From positions 2,976,001 to 3,040,000 of the forward strand of contig CM048839.1 of the NCBI GenBank assembly GCA_026545765.1: DNA of 64,000 nt. The letters are read 5' to 3'. A program made the translations under genes and the position numbers. The notes beneath the pieces were generated by a model that did not search any database, had not been told where the DNA came from, and saw only the letters and a program-made list of their open reading frames with translations. Positions 36,800 to 50,317 of this stretch are shown in pieces; within the stretch, counting starts at the first letter, position 1, and each line of letters starts with the position of its first letter. The DNA comes from Plantago major. Lineage: Eukaryota > Streptophyta > Magnoliopsida > Lamiales > Plantaginaceae.

Positions 36800-39222
36800 C
36801 TTGGAAATATTTCTGGGTTCTGTTAATTTTATAAGGTTGCTATACTTTTCGTTGATCTTCAACTACACATCCTTTTTTTTTTACTTTTCTTTTTCTTTAA
36901 CATACATTCACAATAAACACTAGTACGATTTTTTCATATTACATGAATATTATTTTAAATCTCTTTATATTAACAAACTTTCCCCAAATTTATCATAGTG
37001 TGAGCTGCGGAACAACATGACCCGACAATTTGAATGGTTTTTTCTATACTACATCATGTTGGAGCACCTCAAGATGATTTAGTGTTGTACATTGTGAGCG
37101 TGTGACATATATGCACATAAATGATACAACATTTAAAGAATTATAGTTGAACATAGAGAAAACCGACGTGAACCGTTTATGTTAATTAAGTGAGTGTTCA
37201 CAACTAATGCTGCAACATTTCTACGAAGCAGTAACCGCCAGAAACAACTCAGTGTTTCTAACTACTTGAAACGTAGCATTTTTCCTATTAAAATCAACAA
37301 AGCGAATTGGTTTTTTCAGACACTTAAACCTAGTTAAATGTAACTAGTTCATAATACATTATCACCACAAAAATATACATCAATATGGTTGTTAATATTC
37401 TTAAAGAAAATATGGTTGTTAATTAGATCTTGAAAGAACATACATAAGTAAAATTGGTTAAGCAAATTAATTTATCAAGTGATAAAACCTAATAATATAG
37501 GCAGAGAGAACGCGTTATAATTATAACGTGGGAGATATGATGTGATAATAATTGTGGAATTTAGACCCACAGAAAGAAAGGCCAACCCGCTCCAGGATGT
37601 GAACAAAAGACACGAAGATGAGACGTATCTGTATGGACATTTTTATATTTCCTTTCTGGGATTGTATGGTTTCTGTACATTTTCCTTAATTTAATGGTAC
37701 CCTAACTACTCTCTAACTACTTATCAATAAACTAATTCTAGGTCATAACATTACTACGACTAGTTTTTTGGGACAACCAATTCATCATTTTTAGCAGTGG
37801 TTTGTATGTATGTAGTACATGCTACTCTTCCGTTTAAAAGGTATTACACCAGCTTGCATATCAAATTTTGACTTGCAAATTGAAATTTTCAAGAAAAATA
37901 CTCTATCCCCTAGGTTTGGAATTTGGATATAGACTTTAAAATTAAGATATATAAATAATTAGAATAATTTAGAAAGTTTAAAATTGAATGAATAAGGTAA
38001 GAGAACATATGAATAACGTACTCCCTCCGTGATAGAGAATTTTATATATTAGAGTTAGCATGTAGTTTTAAGTGAAAATTTAAAGTAATACTCCCTCCGA
38101 TTTTTTAAAAGCTTTTTAAGAAGGTTTTTTTCCTGAACTTTGACTATAAATTACGCTCAAACTACACGACAAAACAATATAATAAAATCATATTATGAAA
38201 ATAAATTAAGTATATTTTACTAATATAACTTTGTTTTATACTTTTTGCGTGTAAAGTAATTCTGATCAATTAGAAAAAAAGTCTCTTATGAAAACTTTTA
38301 AAAAGAATAGTAATACTAAAGATATAAAACCAAATGCATGAAGTTCTGGGTACGGCTAAATGACAGATGTATGAAGTTCTGGGGGCGGAGTAAGTTGGAA
38401 AGATAGTGAAAAGTAGGATGAGAGAAATTGTCCATTTAAAGTACGGGAAAGTTGAGATTGAAACGGATCAAAATGGAATACGGTAAATTGAGATTGAGAC
38501 GGACCGAGATGGAATGCACGAGGTTGAGACTGGGACGAATGTAGTAGAATGAAAGTACATTTCATGCTAAACTATTGCTTTCCACCATCATTTAATTTTT
38601 CCCCACACTAAACCGTCTTCGAAACACTACTTGTTTTTTCGGATATAATTGTTTCAAATTTTTTTATCATTATAGTTTAGAATCAGTTTATGGTTAAGGT
38701 TCGATTCAAACCCGACGGTATATTTTTAAATGTGACGGAGAGGATTAGTGAGTTTGCATATGTGATGGATCATGGAAGTAGTAGATAGAACTTTGCTGAG
38801 ACCGCACGTTATTGATGACTGAGAAATTAGATCATTAGACGATTTATTAGCACAAAGCAAGTCAATTATTTGTGGGTTTGCAACGCATGGAACGCCACGT
38901 CACTTGAAACACGCCGGACTTAACTCCAATGCCAATTTTTTACTTCATGCTCGAGTGATTTTGAAAGAGTTTGGTAAAATAATTTGATTTTTATATATAG
39001 TGAAAACGATCACATTATATTATAATTTATAAATAATGTGAGTATATTATATACACTTGCATACAACGGATAGCATCTTCTTCGTAATCATGAAATTTTC
39101 TTCTAAGAATTTCACAATTTTCATATGCCTTTTATTTTAATCTAACTGATGTACATCAAGTCGTCGTTCGTAAATATTCACAACTATTTAAAATATTGTT
39201 GTGATAAGTATTCAAATAAATG
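36800..39222. other. Gene-poor, AT-rich DNA with worn MITE pieces
   Basis: No gene. At 38092-38311 a MITE with ends TACTCCCTCCGATTTTTTAAAAG and (reverse complemented) TACTATTCTTTTTAAAAG is visible, next to a lone CTCCCTCCGTG end at 38022. At 38452-38540 a ~36-bp unit (GAGATTGARACGGAYC...) repeats two to three times; the same sequence is the inner end of the MITE at 52594. Confidence 0.55.
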
Positions 39223-39447
39223 TACTCCATCCGTTCCAGTTTCATCTTCTCGCATTCTATTTTAATCCGTCTCAACTTCATCTTCATATCTCTTAAATGG
39301 AAAATCTCTCTTCTACTTTATACACTATCTCTCCTACTTTATTCACTATCTTTTTTACTTTATCACCATCTCTCCTACTTTATTCACTTTTTCTATTAAA
39401 TATTATGCCCGGACCCGTGGGAAGATGAAACCGGAACGGAGGGAGTA
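39223..39447. mobile_element. Stowaway-like MITE
   Basis: The 225-bp element starts TACTCCATCCGTTCCAGTTT and ends AAACCGGAACGGAGGGAGTA, near-perfect inverted repeats including TA. It is non-coding; the interior holds repeated TCTCCTACTTTAT words. Confidence 0.85.
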
Positions 39448-39610
39448 AATACAACTTAATTTGTGAGAGTAAGCAAAACGGAGTGATGGGCTTGGCCGCT
39501 TGAACTAGTTCACCACGGAGTTCAGTCATCATCAAACTTATTTGTTTCACGGCTTCCCGTATTTGTGGTAACTCCAAAGTTTTCCAAAATATGCTAAAAC
39601 TTAAAACTAA

Positions 39611-39893
39611 TACTTCATCTGGTTCAATAAAAGCTTCCTAACTTTTCTTATTTAGAGTACCACTACAAACTTCCTAAGTCAAATTAGGAAACTTTTATCT
39701 CATTCACTAATTATTTATTATTTATCTTTCTTATTTTATTATCAATTTCTTAATAGTTAATACTCTCTCATACTTTATCAATCAATTACTACTTTATCAA
39801 CATAATATCCCACACAAACTAATATATTATTATTTTTCCTTAATTGAAGAGAAAGTAATCTTCTAGGAAGTTATTATTGGACCGGAGGGAGTA
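39611..39893. mobile_element. Stowaway-like MITE
   Basis: It starts TACTTCATCTGGTTCAATAA and ends TTATTGGACCGGAGGGAGTA; the inverted match extends about 40 bases into the element through CTTCCTA and AGTAA. Non-coding, 283 bp. Confidence 0.75.
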
Positions 39894-40309
39894 ACATATG
39901 TTGCTCGGTGGTTTATCCACAAAGTCATAGACCGCACTTGTAGATGAGATTAAAGTTTATAATAGTATCGAACTCCTTCACTCATATCCAAATTCGAGTT
40001 CAAATTATCATGGAGATAGACTTAAAACTTTGATGTAGTATTATTCGAAACTACATCAAATAAAATGCCTATATGAATTGAAATGGTCTTTAATTCTTCC
40101 TAGCTAAACTTTGTTCTGCATGTATTATGTCGTTCTTAATGTCGTGAATAATACCTGGAAAGGGTCATGAGGTCATTGTCATGCAATAATGATTAAATTA
40201 AACTTATTGGTCATTATTACATGCAAGATGAAGTTGACTGGGCTCGCACTACCATGCAATTGCAGGCCCAAATCTTCCAATCACCACGCTTACTAATTAA
40301 TCCAATTTT

Positions 40310-40787
40310 GGTACTCCAATGCGATAATTTTCAATTTTAGTACTTTAAATTGGTTGTGTCCAATTTAGTTACTATTTATCAATAATTATTTACGATTAAT
40401 GTATTAATTGTAAATTAGATGGTGGGTGTGTAAAAATCAGTACCAAGTTACAATTAACCTAACTCCAATTTCACGTGAATTCGATCAATTGAAAGTCGAT
40501 TGAAACAAAATTGGTGAAAAATCCTACAAAAAAGAATATGCCGAGGAAGAATCTGATGCTTGTGAGTGGGGCGAAGTCCACGATATCTTGCGAACGATCA
40601 ATTTTATATGTCTATCTTTCGGCGTTTGACATTCGCCCGCACGTGAATGCGATGGTGCACCTCATAAATTCAATTAGTACATAAATTGTACATAGTTATT
40701 GATAATTAATACCTAAATTGGACGCGACCACTCTAGAGTGCCAAAATCAAAAATGTCTAACACTGAAGCACCAAAAATGGATTTTAT
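40310..40787. mobile_element. MITE with long terminal inverted repeats (Mutator-like?)
   Basis: The first ~95 bases (CCAATTTTGGTACTCCAATG onward) match the reverse complement of the last ~95 (CCATTTTTGGTGCTTCAGTG), including the shared TCCAATTTAG and TATCAATAA words. Long TIRs suggest a Mutator-like origin, but I could not find a clean 9-bp target duplication. Confidence 0.6.
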
Positions 40788-41670
40788 CCTTAATTAATTA
40801 CTACTAATTAATAGTTACTTCCTCTTTCTAGGAATACCTTTCCGTTTACTTTTTGTGTGAAGAAAATAATGTATACTTCTATATTACTTTTGGATAAAAT
40901 AGTACTAGTGAGTCCCTCAAATTTATTTTTAAAGTTGCAAGTGGAATAAATAATGTTAGTGGATTTAATTTTGAGTATAATGTTTTAGTTGGGTGAGTGG
41001 TTGCTAAAAAGGAAATGTGAAGTTTTGATTGGAACATCCAGAATGTACGGAGTAAGTATTAATTAATCCCGGTTTAATGGTGAAATTAAGGAACTGAATC
41101 GATTGAGTAGATTCCCGATAATATCCGATTATTATGGTAACCGATTAGTATCCAAGTGTTTGTTAGACTTTTTCGCTGTTTCATCTCCTGGATTAATTAT
41201 ACTCTCTTTTTTTTTTTTTTTTTGGCTCCGTGTTTCATAAGCTATACGTGCCCCTTTTCATTTTATTTTTTAAGTTTTCTTGTACTGAGGTATATAAATT
41301 TTCGTGATACACTTATACGTGGCCTATGAATTCCTTAATTGGTGTGGGTGATATTAGATTTTGTTATCAATTTTCAGAAACATTATTAAATTGTAATGAT
41401 AGATACTCCCTCCTATCCATATTAAAATATGTTTTAGAATTTTCACACAAATTAATATATCTCTCTCTTCATTAATACTTTTGATAAAAGATTGAAAACA
41501 AAAATGTTGGTGTCTTGAATAAATAAATCCACCAATAGAATATTTATACTTACTTTTTTAGAGTTCAACACAAAATAAATTAATAATAATATAATAAATA
41601 GATTAGATGCATAGAAAATTGTGAAAACACAAAATCACATGGTAGATCTTCCAAAACATTTTATATTAAA

Positions 41671-43231
41671 CAAATACTCCCTCATATTCATATTATTAGA
41701 CGTTTTAGTTTAGGGCAAATTTCATTTGGACTCCCTACAAAAGTGCCTTATTACACATTAGTCCCCGAAATTTGAACAATAACAGATCAGTCCATTTTCC
41801 ACTTTCTAAGTTTATCTCCCAAACATGGTCTTAATTTCCTATTTTGCATAAATATAACTCACATCTTAATTAATTCAACTTAAACCCTTTATTTTTCAAC
41901 ATTATTTATTTTTTAATATTTTATTAAAAATATTATTTTCGAACTGTATGATTATTAATTTTTTAGTAGTAAGTGAAACTTATGGATTGTGTAACACTGC
42001 AATTTTTATGTTTCGTATTTTTAAATTTTTCTATTTTTAAAAGAAAAATTATGTGAACAGTGATGATAATGTTTATTTTAAGAAAAAAACATGATTATTC
42101 TCTTTTTGAGTTTAACCAATTATTGATTAATCTTTTAAATTAAAATAAAGTAAATTATCAGTAAAACAAAAGAATAGCCAATAATTTCTTAATTTTGTAT
42201 TATTAAAAATAAATTTTTTGTTGTTATTAATTTTACAACTAAAATAATAACTATTTTTTTAAATATCAACTACCAATTATTTTATAACTTCATTTTCCTT
42301 TGAATACATGAACAATTTCAAAGCTAAAATATAACTAACTGAATGTATCAGAGTTTACTAAACAGTTACTCAATAAATGATTCAAGTTTTTCAATTATCT
42401 GGCATCATGAATTAATCCATCCAAGATAAAGTACCAAAAAAAAAAAAAAAAAAAGCTCGAACGAATAATGTATTTTTCTATCTCATAACCTAAAGAAAAT
42501 AAACATCATGTCATGTTAACAAAATTACAAAAAATTTCTTAGTTTTTTTTTAAGATAAAATTTGTCATTTCATTTTCCCTCCTTTAAAAAATGCCTCTAT
42601 ATTTATGAAGTAATTTTAGGGGAAAAAAAATTGAAAGTTAGCGGTTAGTAAGTTGAAAATTGACATGTGCAACTTATGCATCTCAATTTGGAAAATAAAA
42701 TATACTTTCGAGGTAAATATTGAATTTATTGTAAGTTAGAGTCAAATTTGTATTTAGCATATAAGGATGTATTTGGCCACTTCATTTAAAATGCAATTAC
42801 CAATTCGTAATTGTTTCAGAATTGTGGGGATTAATATGTTATTGTTCAAATACCAGGGACTTTTTTGAAAGACGTGTATTTTTCAAGGGGAGAAGGTGTA
42901 ATTTTCCCTTTAGTTTATTCATTAATTACCAATTATAACGTTTTAGGATGGGGTTAATGTATCTCATTTATTTCTTTCTTGGATAATGTAACAATTAACT
43001 CTTCATCTTATTCTCTCGTTTGTTTATTCCGTTAGCCATTTTTCTTCCTTTGTTTAATGGAGTAAGCCATTTTGGTGTCATTAGTTACATTGAAGTTATC
43101 ATTAGCATAATTATTTAGGTGTATTAAGTATAGTTAAATGATGTTATTAATGAAAATCAAAATTTACCTTAATTTAATATATTTGTAGAGATTAGGATGT
43201 CTTATAAAGTGAGTATGAGGGAATAGTTAAT
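41671..43231. mobile_element. Inner Stowaway-like MITE split by a Mutator-like element
   Basis: Left end TACTCCCTCATATTCATATT, right end (inverted) CTATTCCCTCATACTCACTTT. Removing the 1.2-kb insert rejoins the left piece ending ACGTTTTAGTTTA with the right piece starting TTTAGTTTATTC, leaving a MITE of about 355 bp. Confidence 0.65.
41713..42908. mobile_element. Non-autonomous Mutator-like element with exact 9-bp target duplication
   Basis: The 1196-bp element begins GGGCAAATTTCATTTGGACT and ends in AAGGTGTAATTTTCCC. Its ~70-bp terminal inverted repeats share GTCCC, AATTTGAACAATAAC (left) and TATTTGAACAATAAC (right, inverted). It is flanked by TTTAGTTTA at 41704-41712 and 42909-42917, the 9-bp duplication that Mutator-like transposases make. 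The interior is very AT-rich and non-coding. Confidence 0.85.
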
Positions 43232-43269
43232 AATCCAAAACATATTATAAAATGAATAGGAGGGAGTAA

Positions 43270-45517
43270 ATTATCTAGAGACGGATATGTTTTCAATAAA
43301 ATCATCCATATTATTAGTCAAAACGTCTATATTGTTAATAAAATAACTATTGTTGTAATATGAAAAAACATCAATGTTAAGAACATAGGCATGAGACTTA
43401 ATCTACTACTACAAGTTATCCAAAAATAATTATTTGGTAAATAGTGTAAGAGTGTAAGTGTTTAAATTTGTTGAGAACGATAATCATATTAATATAATAA
43501 TATATTTTTCTTTGTGAAATACAATCATAATAACTTCAAAGTTAAGTGGAGTATTTCATTTCCGGTATGTATGAGTGATGACAAAGTGCACAAGAAAGTA
43601 CATGTGTACAGTTGGGTCAACATATCACCCGAATAGTAATTCATGTGTGTGTAACTGTGCCAACTGAAAGGTTCGAATCTCGATGATTAATGGTCCGGTC
43701 GTTACACTTGGTCTAATATTATATGCGACTACATTATTTATCCTTGACTTGTAAAATATCAAGTTAAATAACAAACACATGTTTTACATTCTGATTTTGA
43801 AATTGGGGAAGTATCTTGTTATACCTATTTTAAAACACATAGTATTATCGGATCAATAATCATTTAGAAGTCGCATTCAATCTCATGGGAATTGAATACA
43901 TAATTCAAAGATATCTCCTCCACTTCGAAAAACTTTTCAAGTTATTAAGATTAAAAATTATCCCATACATATACACTAAAACTACACTGGTTTTTTCATT
44001 TTCTAAAAAATTTCATCTAGAATCGTACGTCAATCTTATCGTATGAAATTCTATGTAACCGACGAATACTGCAACTTCTAACAAATTTATTTGGACACGC
44101 TTTATGGAAGAAAACTTTTTGTGTCCACCATGCATACACTGATCATGAGACTATAGATATTATCAATTCTAGAAAAATGCCAAATGCATTGGGTTAAAAT
44201 TATGCCCAACAAAAGTTTGACAATAACAATTGAATATGTATATTTTGTATCTTTAAGACTTTAAGTAGTAGTATCACATATGATGTTGAATAAATGAGAG
44301 AAGAAAAGTAGCTAGGCCAGCAATATAGCACATTTTGAGCTCCCTCATTTTGTATGGTTGTGGTGTCTGAGGATTCCTTGCTGATTATATATCTCACTGT
44401 CTGTCACATTGTACCACTATTATTACTCAGATTCTCTGCCCCAAAAAATAAACCCCTAAAGCTAATAAAGATTGTACCAACTCTTCAACCATATATGATT
44501 GACCTCATAATAGAGTACATGCATACATACTTACTATTGCATTATTTATTTTCATAACAAGGACCAACAAGGGTCTATTAAGTCTTCATTATTTCAGATT
44601 TCAGAAGGATAATTAATTAGTATAGTACTGATAAGAATATTAATTAGTATGGTACTGATGATCATTTGCCAATTGCCAGCTCCATATTTAATGATAATGT
44701 TTGTTTTTAGGTGGTCTGAAGGACACTAGCTAATATAACAGGGTGGCGCTTCTTCTGTCATCATCCAGCACTATTAATCAAACCATCTATTCATGCTCTC
44801 TTAATTAAGTTTGGTTTCAGGATATTAATCTCTCTTTGGAAGATCAGATTCTCATGATCCTGTCTTGTTTGTAATGAAATGTGTTTGTTGGCTACAAACT
44901 TACAATACTGAATAGAGTTGAATTTACGAGTGTGACACTCTTATTTGTTGGGTTCGTGTGTGGATTCCACATGCTATACGAAACTTCATACTCGTGTATG
45001 TGTGTGTGTGTATATTACTCACGCTGATCATTCGAGATTGAATAACAGTTTCCTAATCGTATTCTCAAGCAGATTTACAATATTCCCCCTACCCTTTACT
45101 ATGAGAGCCAACGATGAACAAAGATATTGGTGATTATTAGGAAATGGAAGGAGTTGAGTTAGGGGCCAAAACATTAAATAGGGGAGGATGGGGCTAATTA
45201 ATTAATAACATTACCCATAATATAATGAAGTGATAACGTTATGAGAGGCCATAAATCAACCAGTTCAGTGAAATAATTCCGGACAAATTAATACATCAAC
45301 CTGCCACAAGCAAAGATAGGTAGAATAGGACCACAATCAGAAATGGATATCTGTTGCAGGAAATTATGAGTTCCTCAAGTTTGATGTTTCTAAAACACGT
45401 TGTAGTCGAGACTATTTTTGTCATTAGTATCCGCTACATGTGACTAATTCAGTCGATCAAATTTATTACAGACGGCCATATTAGAAAACAGCAAAACCAA
45501 ATGGCAAAAAATTAATT
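43270..45517. other. Gene-free spacer
   Basis: AT-rich DNA with only short chance ORFs. A TG microsatellite lies at about 44994-45013. No gene or intact transposon recognised. Confidence 0.5.
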
Positions 45518-45599
45518 CGTCAACAGCAGGGTTCGAACCTGCGCGGGCGAAGCCCAACAGATTTCAAGTCTGTCTCCTTAACCACTCGGACATATTGAC
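45518..45599 (-). tRNA. tRNA-Ser (anticodon UGA)
   Basis: Read on the minus strand from 45599, the 82-nt sequence folds as a class II tRNA. The acceptor GTCAATA pairs with TGTTGAC; the D-arm has GAGTGGTTAAGG; the anticodon loop is CTTGAAA with TGA; a long variable arm TGGGCTTCGCCCGCG follows; the T-arm is GGTTCGAACCC; base 73 is G. This is the usual plant nuclear tRNA-Ser. There is no intron. A short T-run lies downstream on the minus strand, as for pol III termination. Confidence 0.95.
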
Positions 45600-45726
45600 T
45601 GATGTTTGTACATTCTACCTTAGACTTATTTGTTGTGGATCAGTTGGTCACTTTATGAGATAATATCAACTTCTTTGGTTACGACTTACGATAAATGTAA
45701 TTGGTAAATATGGTGACTTGTCATCT

Positions 45727-46064
45727 GATTTGAAAAGCTTCTCAATGTAACTTTTTAAAAAATAAGATAACTGATTGATACCAATCACCTTATCAACTAT
45801 CAATCGTTTTATCTAAAGTTATAAATCTCATTTTGCCAACAAACACTATGTATTGTGATAGTGAGCATAATTTCTCTCCAGTTGAGCCAAAATTTGATTT
45901 GACAAGCTTCTCAATGTAACTTTTTAAAAAATAAGATAATTTATTGATATCAATCACCTTATCAACTATCAATCGTTTTATCTAAAGTTATAAATCTCAT
46001 TTTGCCAACAAACACTATGTATTGTGATAGTGAGCATAATTTCTCTCCAGTTGAGCCAAAATTT
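45727..46064. repeat. Near-identical tandem duplication, two 169-bp units
   Basis: 45727-45895 and 45896-46064 are almost identical, differing at a handful of positions near the start (for example AACTGATTGATACC versus AATTTATTGATATC). The duplication is recent. It lies between the tRNA and the RING gene. Confidence 0.92.
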
Positions 46065-47468
46065 AATATTATACGTGCTAAAATATAAGAGACCCTCTTT
46101 ATGAGAACATACAAAGAGCTTCTTACGACTCAATACGCTTCTCACGTATAAGTTAGCATGATCATATTGCTCAATAGAACTGGATCATTACTTGAATCAT
46201 TGAAATTTGATGAGACAAAAAATAAACTATTCCCTGTTTGAAATCTGAATCCAAAAATAAACATTTCACCGTCCTGAATACCCTAGAAAGTACTTGAAGA
46301 AGCTAACGAGAACATTTAGTTGGGCTGGGCTACAGATTTAAGAACAGGCCATTTCAGATAATCTTTTGGGCTTCAGAGTGGGCCTTTTTGCACAAAGCGA
46401 GTTATTCGTGCATTATCAGCGCAATTATGGAAAAATCTCGGCCCATGTCAAGAAAATATCTATACTAATTATAAAAAGAAAGCCCTTTTTATCCCACAAG
46501 AGGTAGTTGTAAACTTGTAATACCAAAAATTTGATATTCAATTTATATCCCCACTCTCCCATGTAATCAAAATCAAAATAAAATTAAAAAAATAAAGAAA
46601 GAGTAAAAAAGAAAACTACTTCCATGTGTACGTGGAGGTTACTTGGTGACATTACAATTTACAATACTCCCCTTCCGCTCCCCTTCACAATTTTTATCTA
46701 ATTACAACTACCGTGTTCATTAACAAATTAAAGGTTCTTTCATAGTAGTGTCTAATCATGTCTGATATACATTATAGATTTGTAGGTGACGATAAGGAGT
46801 AGTTTATGGTGAGGAATGCTATCGAGTACCATCAATTCAATAAAGAAGAGAGCTCTTCATGTATACACATTTTATGTACTTCCTATTCTACTAGCACATA
46901 ATGCTAAGAACGAGTACTCAGATGTATATTGTTTGAATTACTTGGATTTTAAAATTTATTTACTTTTATGTAATTCTGTCAACTATTCAGTTATTATGTA
47001 TTTACGTATATTTTTACTATAGGTTCTAAATTAATCGAATTTTTTTTCTTTTTAACTCAAATTAAACATGTTTAGTGAATACGCGAGTACCACGTGTCAA
47101 AGTTGGTTGTACAGTAAGAGTAAACTGAAATTTGTTTGGAAGTGAAACAATTATAGCTGAATACAACTGAGGCTCCATTTTTAGCAAGGAGAAACTGTTC
47201 AGACAGAAATCCTGTCACAAAATGTACATCTCCATGAGTTGACCTGTAAAACCAACTTAACCAGAGGTCGGTACATGACGAACCGACCAAGAAACCTCAT
47301 TCACTGTAGTTTTATAACCCTATCAGGCAATAAACCATGCCTCACTAACTGTAGTTTATCAAGCCAAGGGCAAAATGAAGCCCATCAAAAGATAAAAGAA
47401 TGTTGTTCAGAGATTGTAAACTATGAACTGTTTCATCATTTCACAACATGAGGCACCAGCAGCAGTTC
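46065..47468. other. Gene-free spacer and probable 3' UTR
   Basis: No gene recognised from 46065 to about 47070. The part next to 47469 is probably the 3' UTR of the minus-strand RING protein gene; poly(A) site not fixed. Confidence 0.45.
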
Positions 47469-50314
47469 CTATTTCATGTAATGGACCCGGATCCGCCTCT
47501 GGATAGTTGTCCTGCACGAAGGACAGTCATTCATCCCTCGATTCTCATGGAGGACGCTGCATTCCTCACAAAGGACCATGTGTGCACACGGGAGAAAAAG
47601 CATGGATATCTCCTCTGTCAGGCACATGACGCATTCCCTCTCTGGACTTAGACTGACTTCCCCAAAGTTGTCCTGGAACACGGCTAACCTCTTTGTGAGT
47701 TTGGGAAGCGAGGTACCGCTGCCTGTCAGGGAGCTACCACCATATCCGACGTTCAGAGCAGCTATTTGCTTTCTGTTAGCCTCCAGTCTGTGCTCTGCTA
47801 TGAGCCTCCCCCAGTCTTGAATGCTTTTCTTGCACTTCTGCAACTCCACTTCTGCAGCCTGTCGGATGTTCTCGGCTTCCTCTTCGTGCAGCTGTTTTCC
47901 TTCTTCTCTTTTGGCCACTAAAGCATCCAATTGTGCCACGATTTTCCCCTTCTCCTTCTCTTCGTGCTTAAACAAAACCTGGAATATGTGATAGACAATT
48001 TCAATATATATCCAATTGAATGCTGGATTAAAGAAGCTGCTTAAGAAAACTGCACTTCTGGTTTCATCTGACAATATAAGGGTTTATAATCTACTCACTG
48101 AGGTCATAACAGACATTCAGAACTCAAAAGCCATTTACGGGGTGTTTCCAGCAGTAAGGAAAAGTAGAAAAAGCTCGAAATTGCATGCAAATTGCACATG
48201 TAAATGATCATCTTCCCGTGACAATCAACTCATAACAGCTCAAATCCAGATTATCAAATTAATTTCTAGATTATTCTTGAGAAAAAGAATTAATACTCGG
48301 TCTAAAAGTCCATGATCACTTCTAAATATCCAATATAAGATGCATCTGATCTCGAAGATATGTTTATGGGGATAGCTCATTTAACTAATCGATAACTAAC
48401 CAAGATATAACTAATGTATAAGCAGATGACATATAGTAAAACCTAATTTAATATAGGGAGTCATTCATTCACTGTAGTTAAAAGAGAGCGTACCATGATC
48501 TGATCCAGCCGTTCTTTTGCCTTCTCCACTTGTTTATGCAACTTGTCCATCTGTTGCTTATAACTCCTGACGCTGTCCATGAATGAACCTTTCTCCTTGT
48601 CCACTCCCAGCGCCTTCTTCTCAGTCTCCTGCCCTCTCCTATAAGCTTCCTCATACTTCCGTTGAGACCTCAATGCATCCAACTCAACCTCTTTTGTCTG
48701 CACCTTCAGCAACATATTCTCCTCTTCAAGCCGGTTAAGAGAGGAGCTAGCTACCTCAATTTGACCAGTAGCATTAGATAACGCAAACTCCATTTCTGCT
48801 AGCCGCTTCGCGGTGGTCTCCTCCAAGGTCTGCCGCTCCTTCTCCATTTTTTCTGCCTCTTCTTTCTCTTGCTTCAACATTCTCAGCTCTGCCTTATCCT
48901 TGACAAGCCTTTTTGTAGCCTGCTTGACCTTTTCCATTGCCCATCCATTCCATCCATTGATCTCTTCATCCAGCGCTTTCTTGTGCGAAACTAGTTGTAG
49001 GATTGTTTCATCTGTCTCGTCTGGAGGGACAGTAAAGGAGTAATCAATAGCATTGGGAGGGTTAGAAGCAGTATTCTCCTCCTTCAGGCTAGGATTCTGC
49101 TCTTGAGCTGATGATGCAGGACGATGTGAAGTCGGTGCGGGGGCAGGGTCTTTATCGTGCGACACTGGTGCAAGCACACCAGACTTTGGCTCGCTCGAAG
49201 ATTCTGCCACAGAGCCACCGCCCTTCATTATCATGCTAGAAGAAACCGAAACTGTCTTCTGTGATTTGTCCATCACCATACTTCCCCAAGCAGCAACTTT
49301 GGCTTTAAAAGACGATTTGGAAAGACGTCCTTTGCAATTCTTCTCCATCTGGAAAGCCTTCTGCCGAAGCATATCTCTCTTAGAACTAGAAGATGAACCC
49401 TTTCTAAAACCTACGAATCTCTCATCCACAACAGTTGTCTGGGAAGATATCTGTACATGCCCGGAGAACTTTCCTTTTCCATGTTGAAAAGAAACACAAC
49501 TTTCTTTCACAGTACCAGTCATTTTGTCAGGCCGGGCTTTGGAATTTGCCTGTTGACTAGTTGTTCCGCAATCAGAGCTTTCGAGCTGGGATCTTTTATC
49601 CTTTTTAGATTCTGATTGAATGGCTCCAGGAGTTTCAGTGTTGGGCGTAGAAGCCTTCGAGCTGTCTTCAGTGGGGTCTGGTTCATCAACCACACATGCA
49701 TTCAAGAGGTTCAGATCACTAACCAGCAAACTGAACATTGCTTCAGCAAGAGTGAACGTTGGCCTAATCTCTTGAAGCACATGTATCATCTCGAGCATTG
49801 TGTAAGCTGCCAGAAAACGCATTTCCTTGAACACAGTATTTTCTGAAGACGGATTGATCTCCTTTTCCCCCTTGAGTAGAGTCAATGCACCATCTACCAC
49901 ATTAGAAACTGCATCTTTGCTGCCATGGAAGGGGCTGTTATTTAATATGGCCCACTCAGCAACTTCTGCAGTGTAGCCACTCTCAACAATCCTCTTTATC
50001 GCATCACTGTAAACTGTAAGAAGATTGTTGATTAACAATTCTTGCAACTGGCATACGGCAGGATCATCCCAGTCAGCCTTTAGCAATTCTTCTTCGTCTT
50101 GTTCCTCAATAATGTCAGAGCTCTCCCTCAAAGACCCTGACTCATTTAATGCACCTTCTAGTTCATCTAGGTTGTCATAGTCAGGGAGATCTGCAAACAA
50201 AGCCTCCATGGATAAAACACCCCGACTGTCCTGTGATGCTTCAGTTACGAATTTCCGCTTATTCCCACTTCCCTTGGCACTATCATTCGTTACGCTTTCG
50301 CAACTGTCACCCAT
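47469..50314 (-). CDS. RF298: RF298/MIP1-type RING E3 ubiquitin ligase
   Basis: Two coding exons, 50314-48494 and 47978-47469, give 2331 nt, one frame, 776 aa. The N-terminus holds NGSGNKRKF-like GSGNKRKFVTEA, then a conserved plant domain (WDDPAVCQLQELLINNLLTVY to LAEAMFSLLVSDLNLLNACV) that includes a UBA-like helix pair (VESGYTAEVAEWAIL). A Ser/Lys-rich linker follows, then a coiled coil from about residue 430 to 680 (rich in KEEAEKMEKERQTLEE-type heptads). The C-terminal RING has CVMC, PCAHMVLCEEC and CPSC, all eight metal ligands present, ending RRIRVHYMK. Arabidopsis RF298, RF4 and MIP1 share this plan; MIP1 binds MND1, while the role of RF298 is poorly known. The ATG lies three bases after a splice acceptor. 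Confidence 0.92.
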
Positions 50315-50317
50315 TTC

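Larger units (their letters stand above)
41403..43269. mobile_element. Outer Stowaway-like MITE pair of a nested set
   Basis: The left end TACTCCCTCCTATCCATATT and the right end AATGAATAGGAGGGAGTA, read inverted, match over about 35 bases to ATATGTTTT. Between them lie another MITE and a Mutator-like element. A CCAAAACAT-type inner end also occurs just left of the inner MITE, so the outer pair may be two related elements and not one. Confidence 0.5.

Noticed and set aside
47448-49846. Several plus-strand ORFs across the RING gene
   Set aside because: They are antisense shadows of the RF298-like exons.
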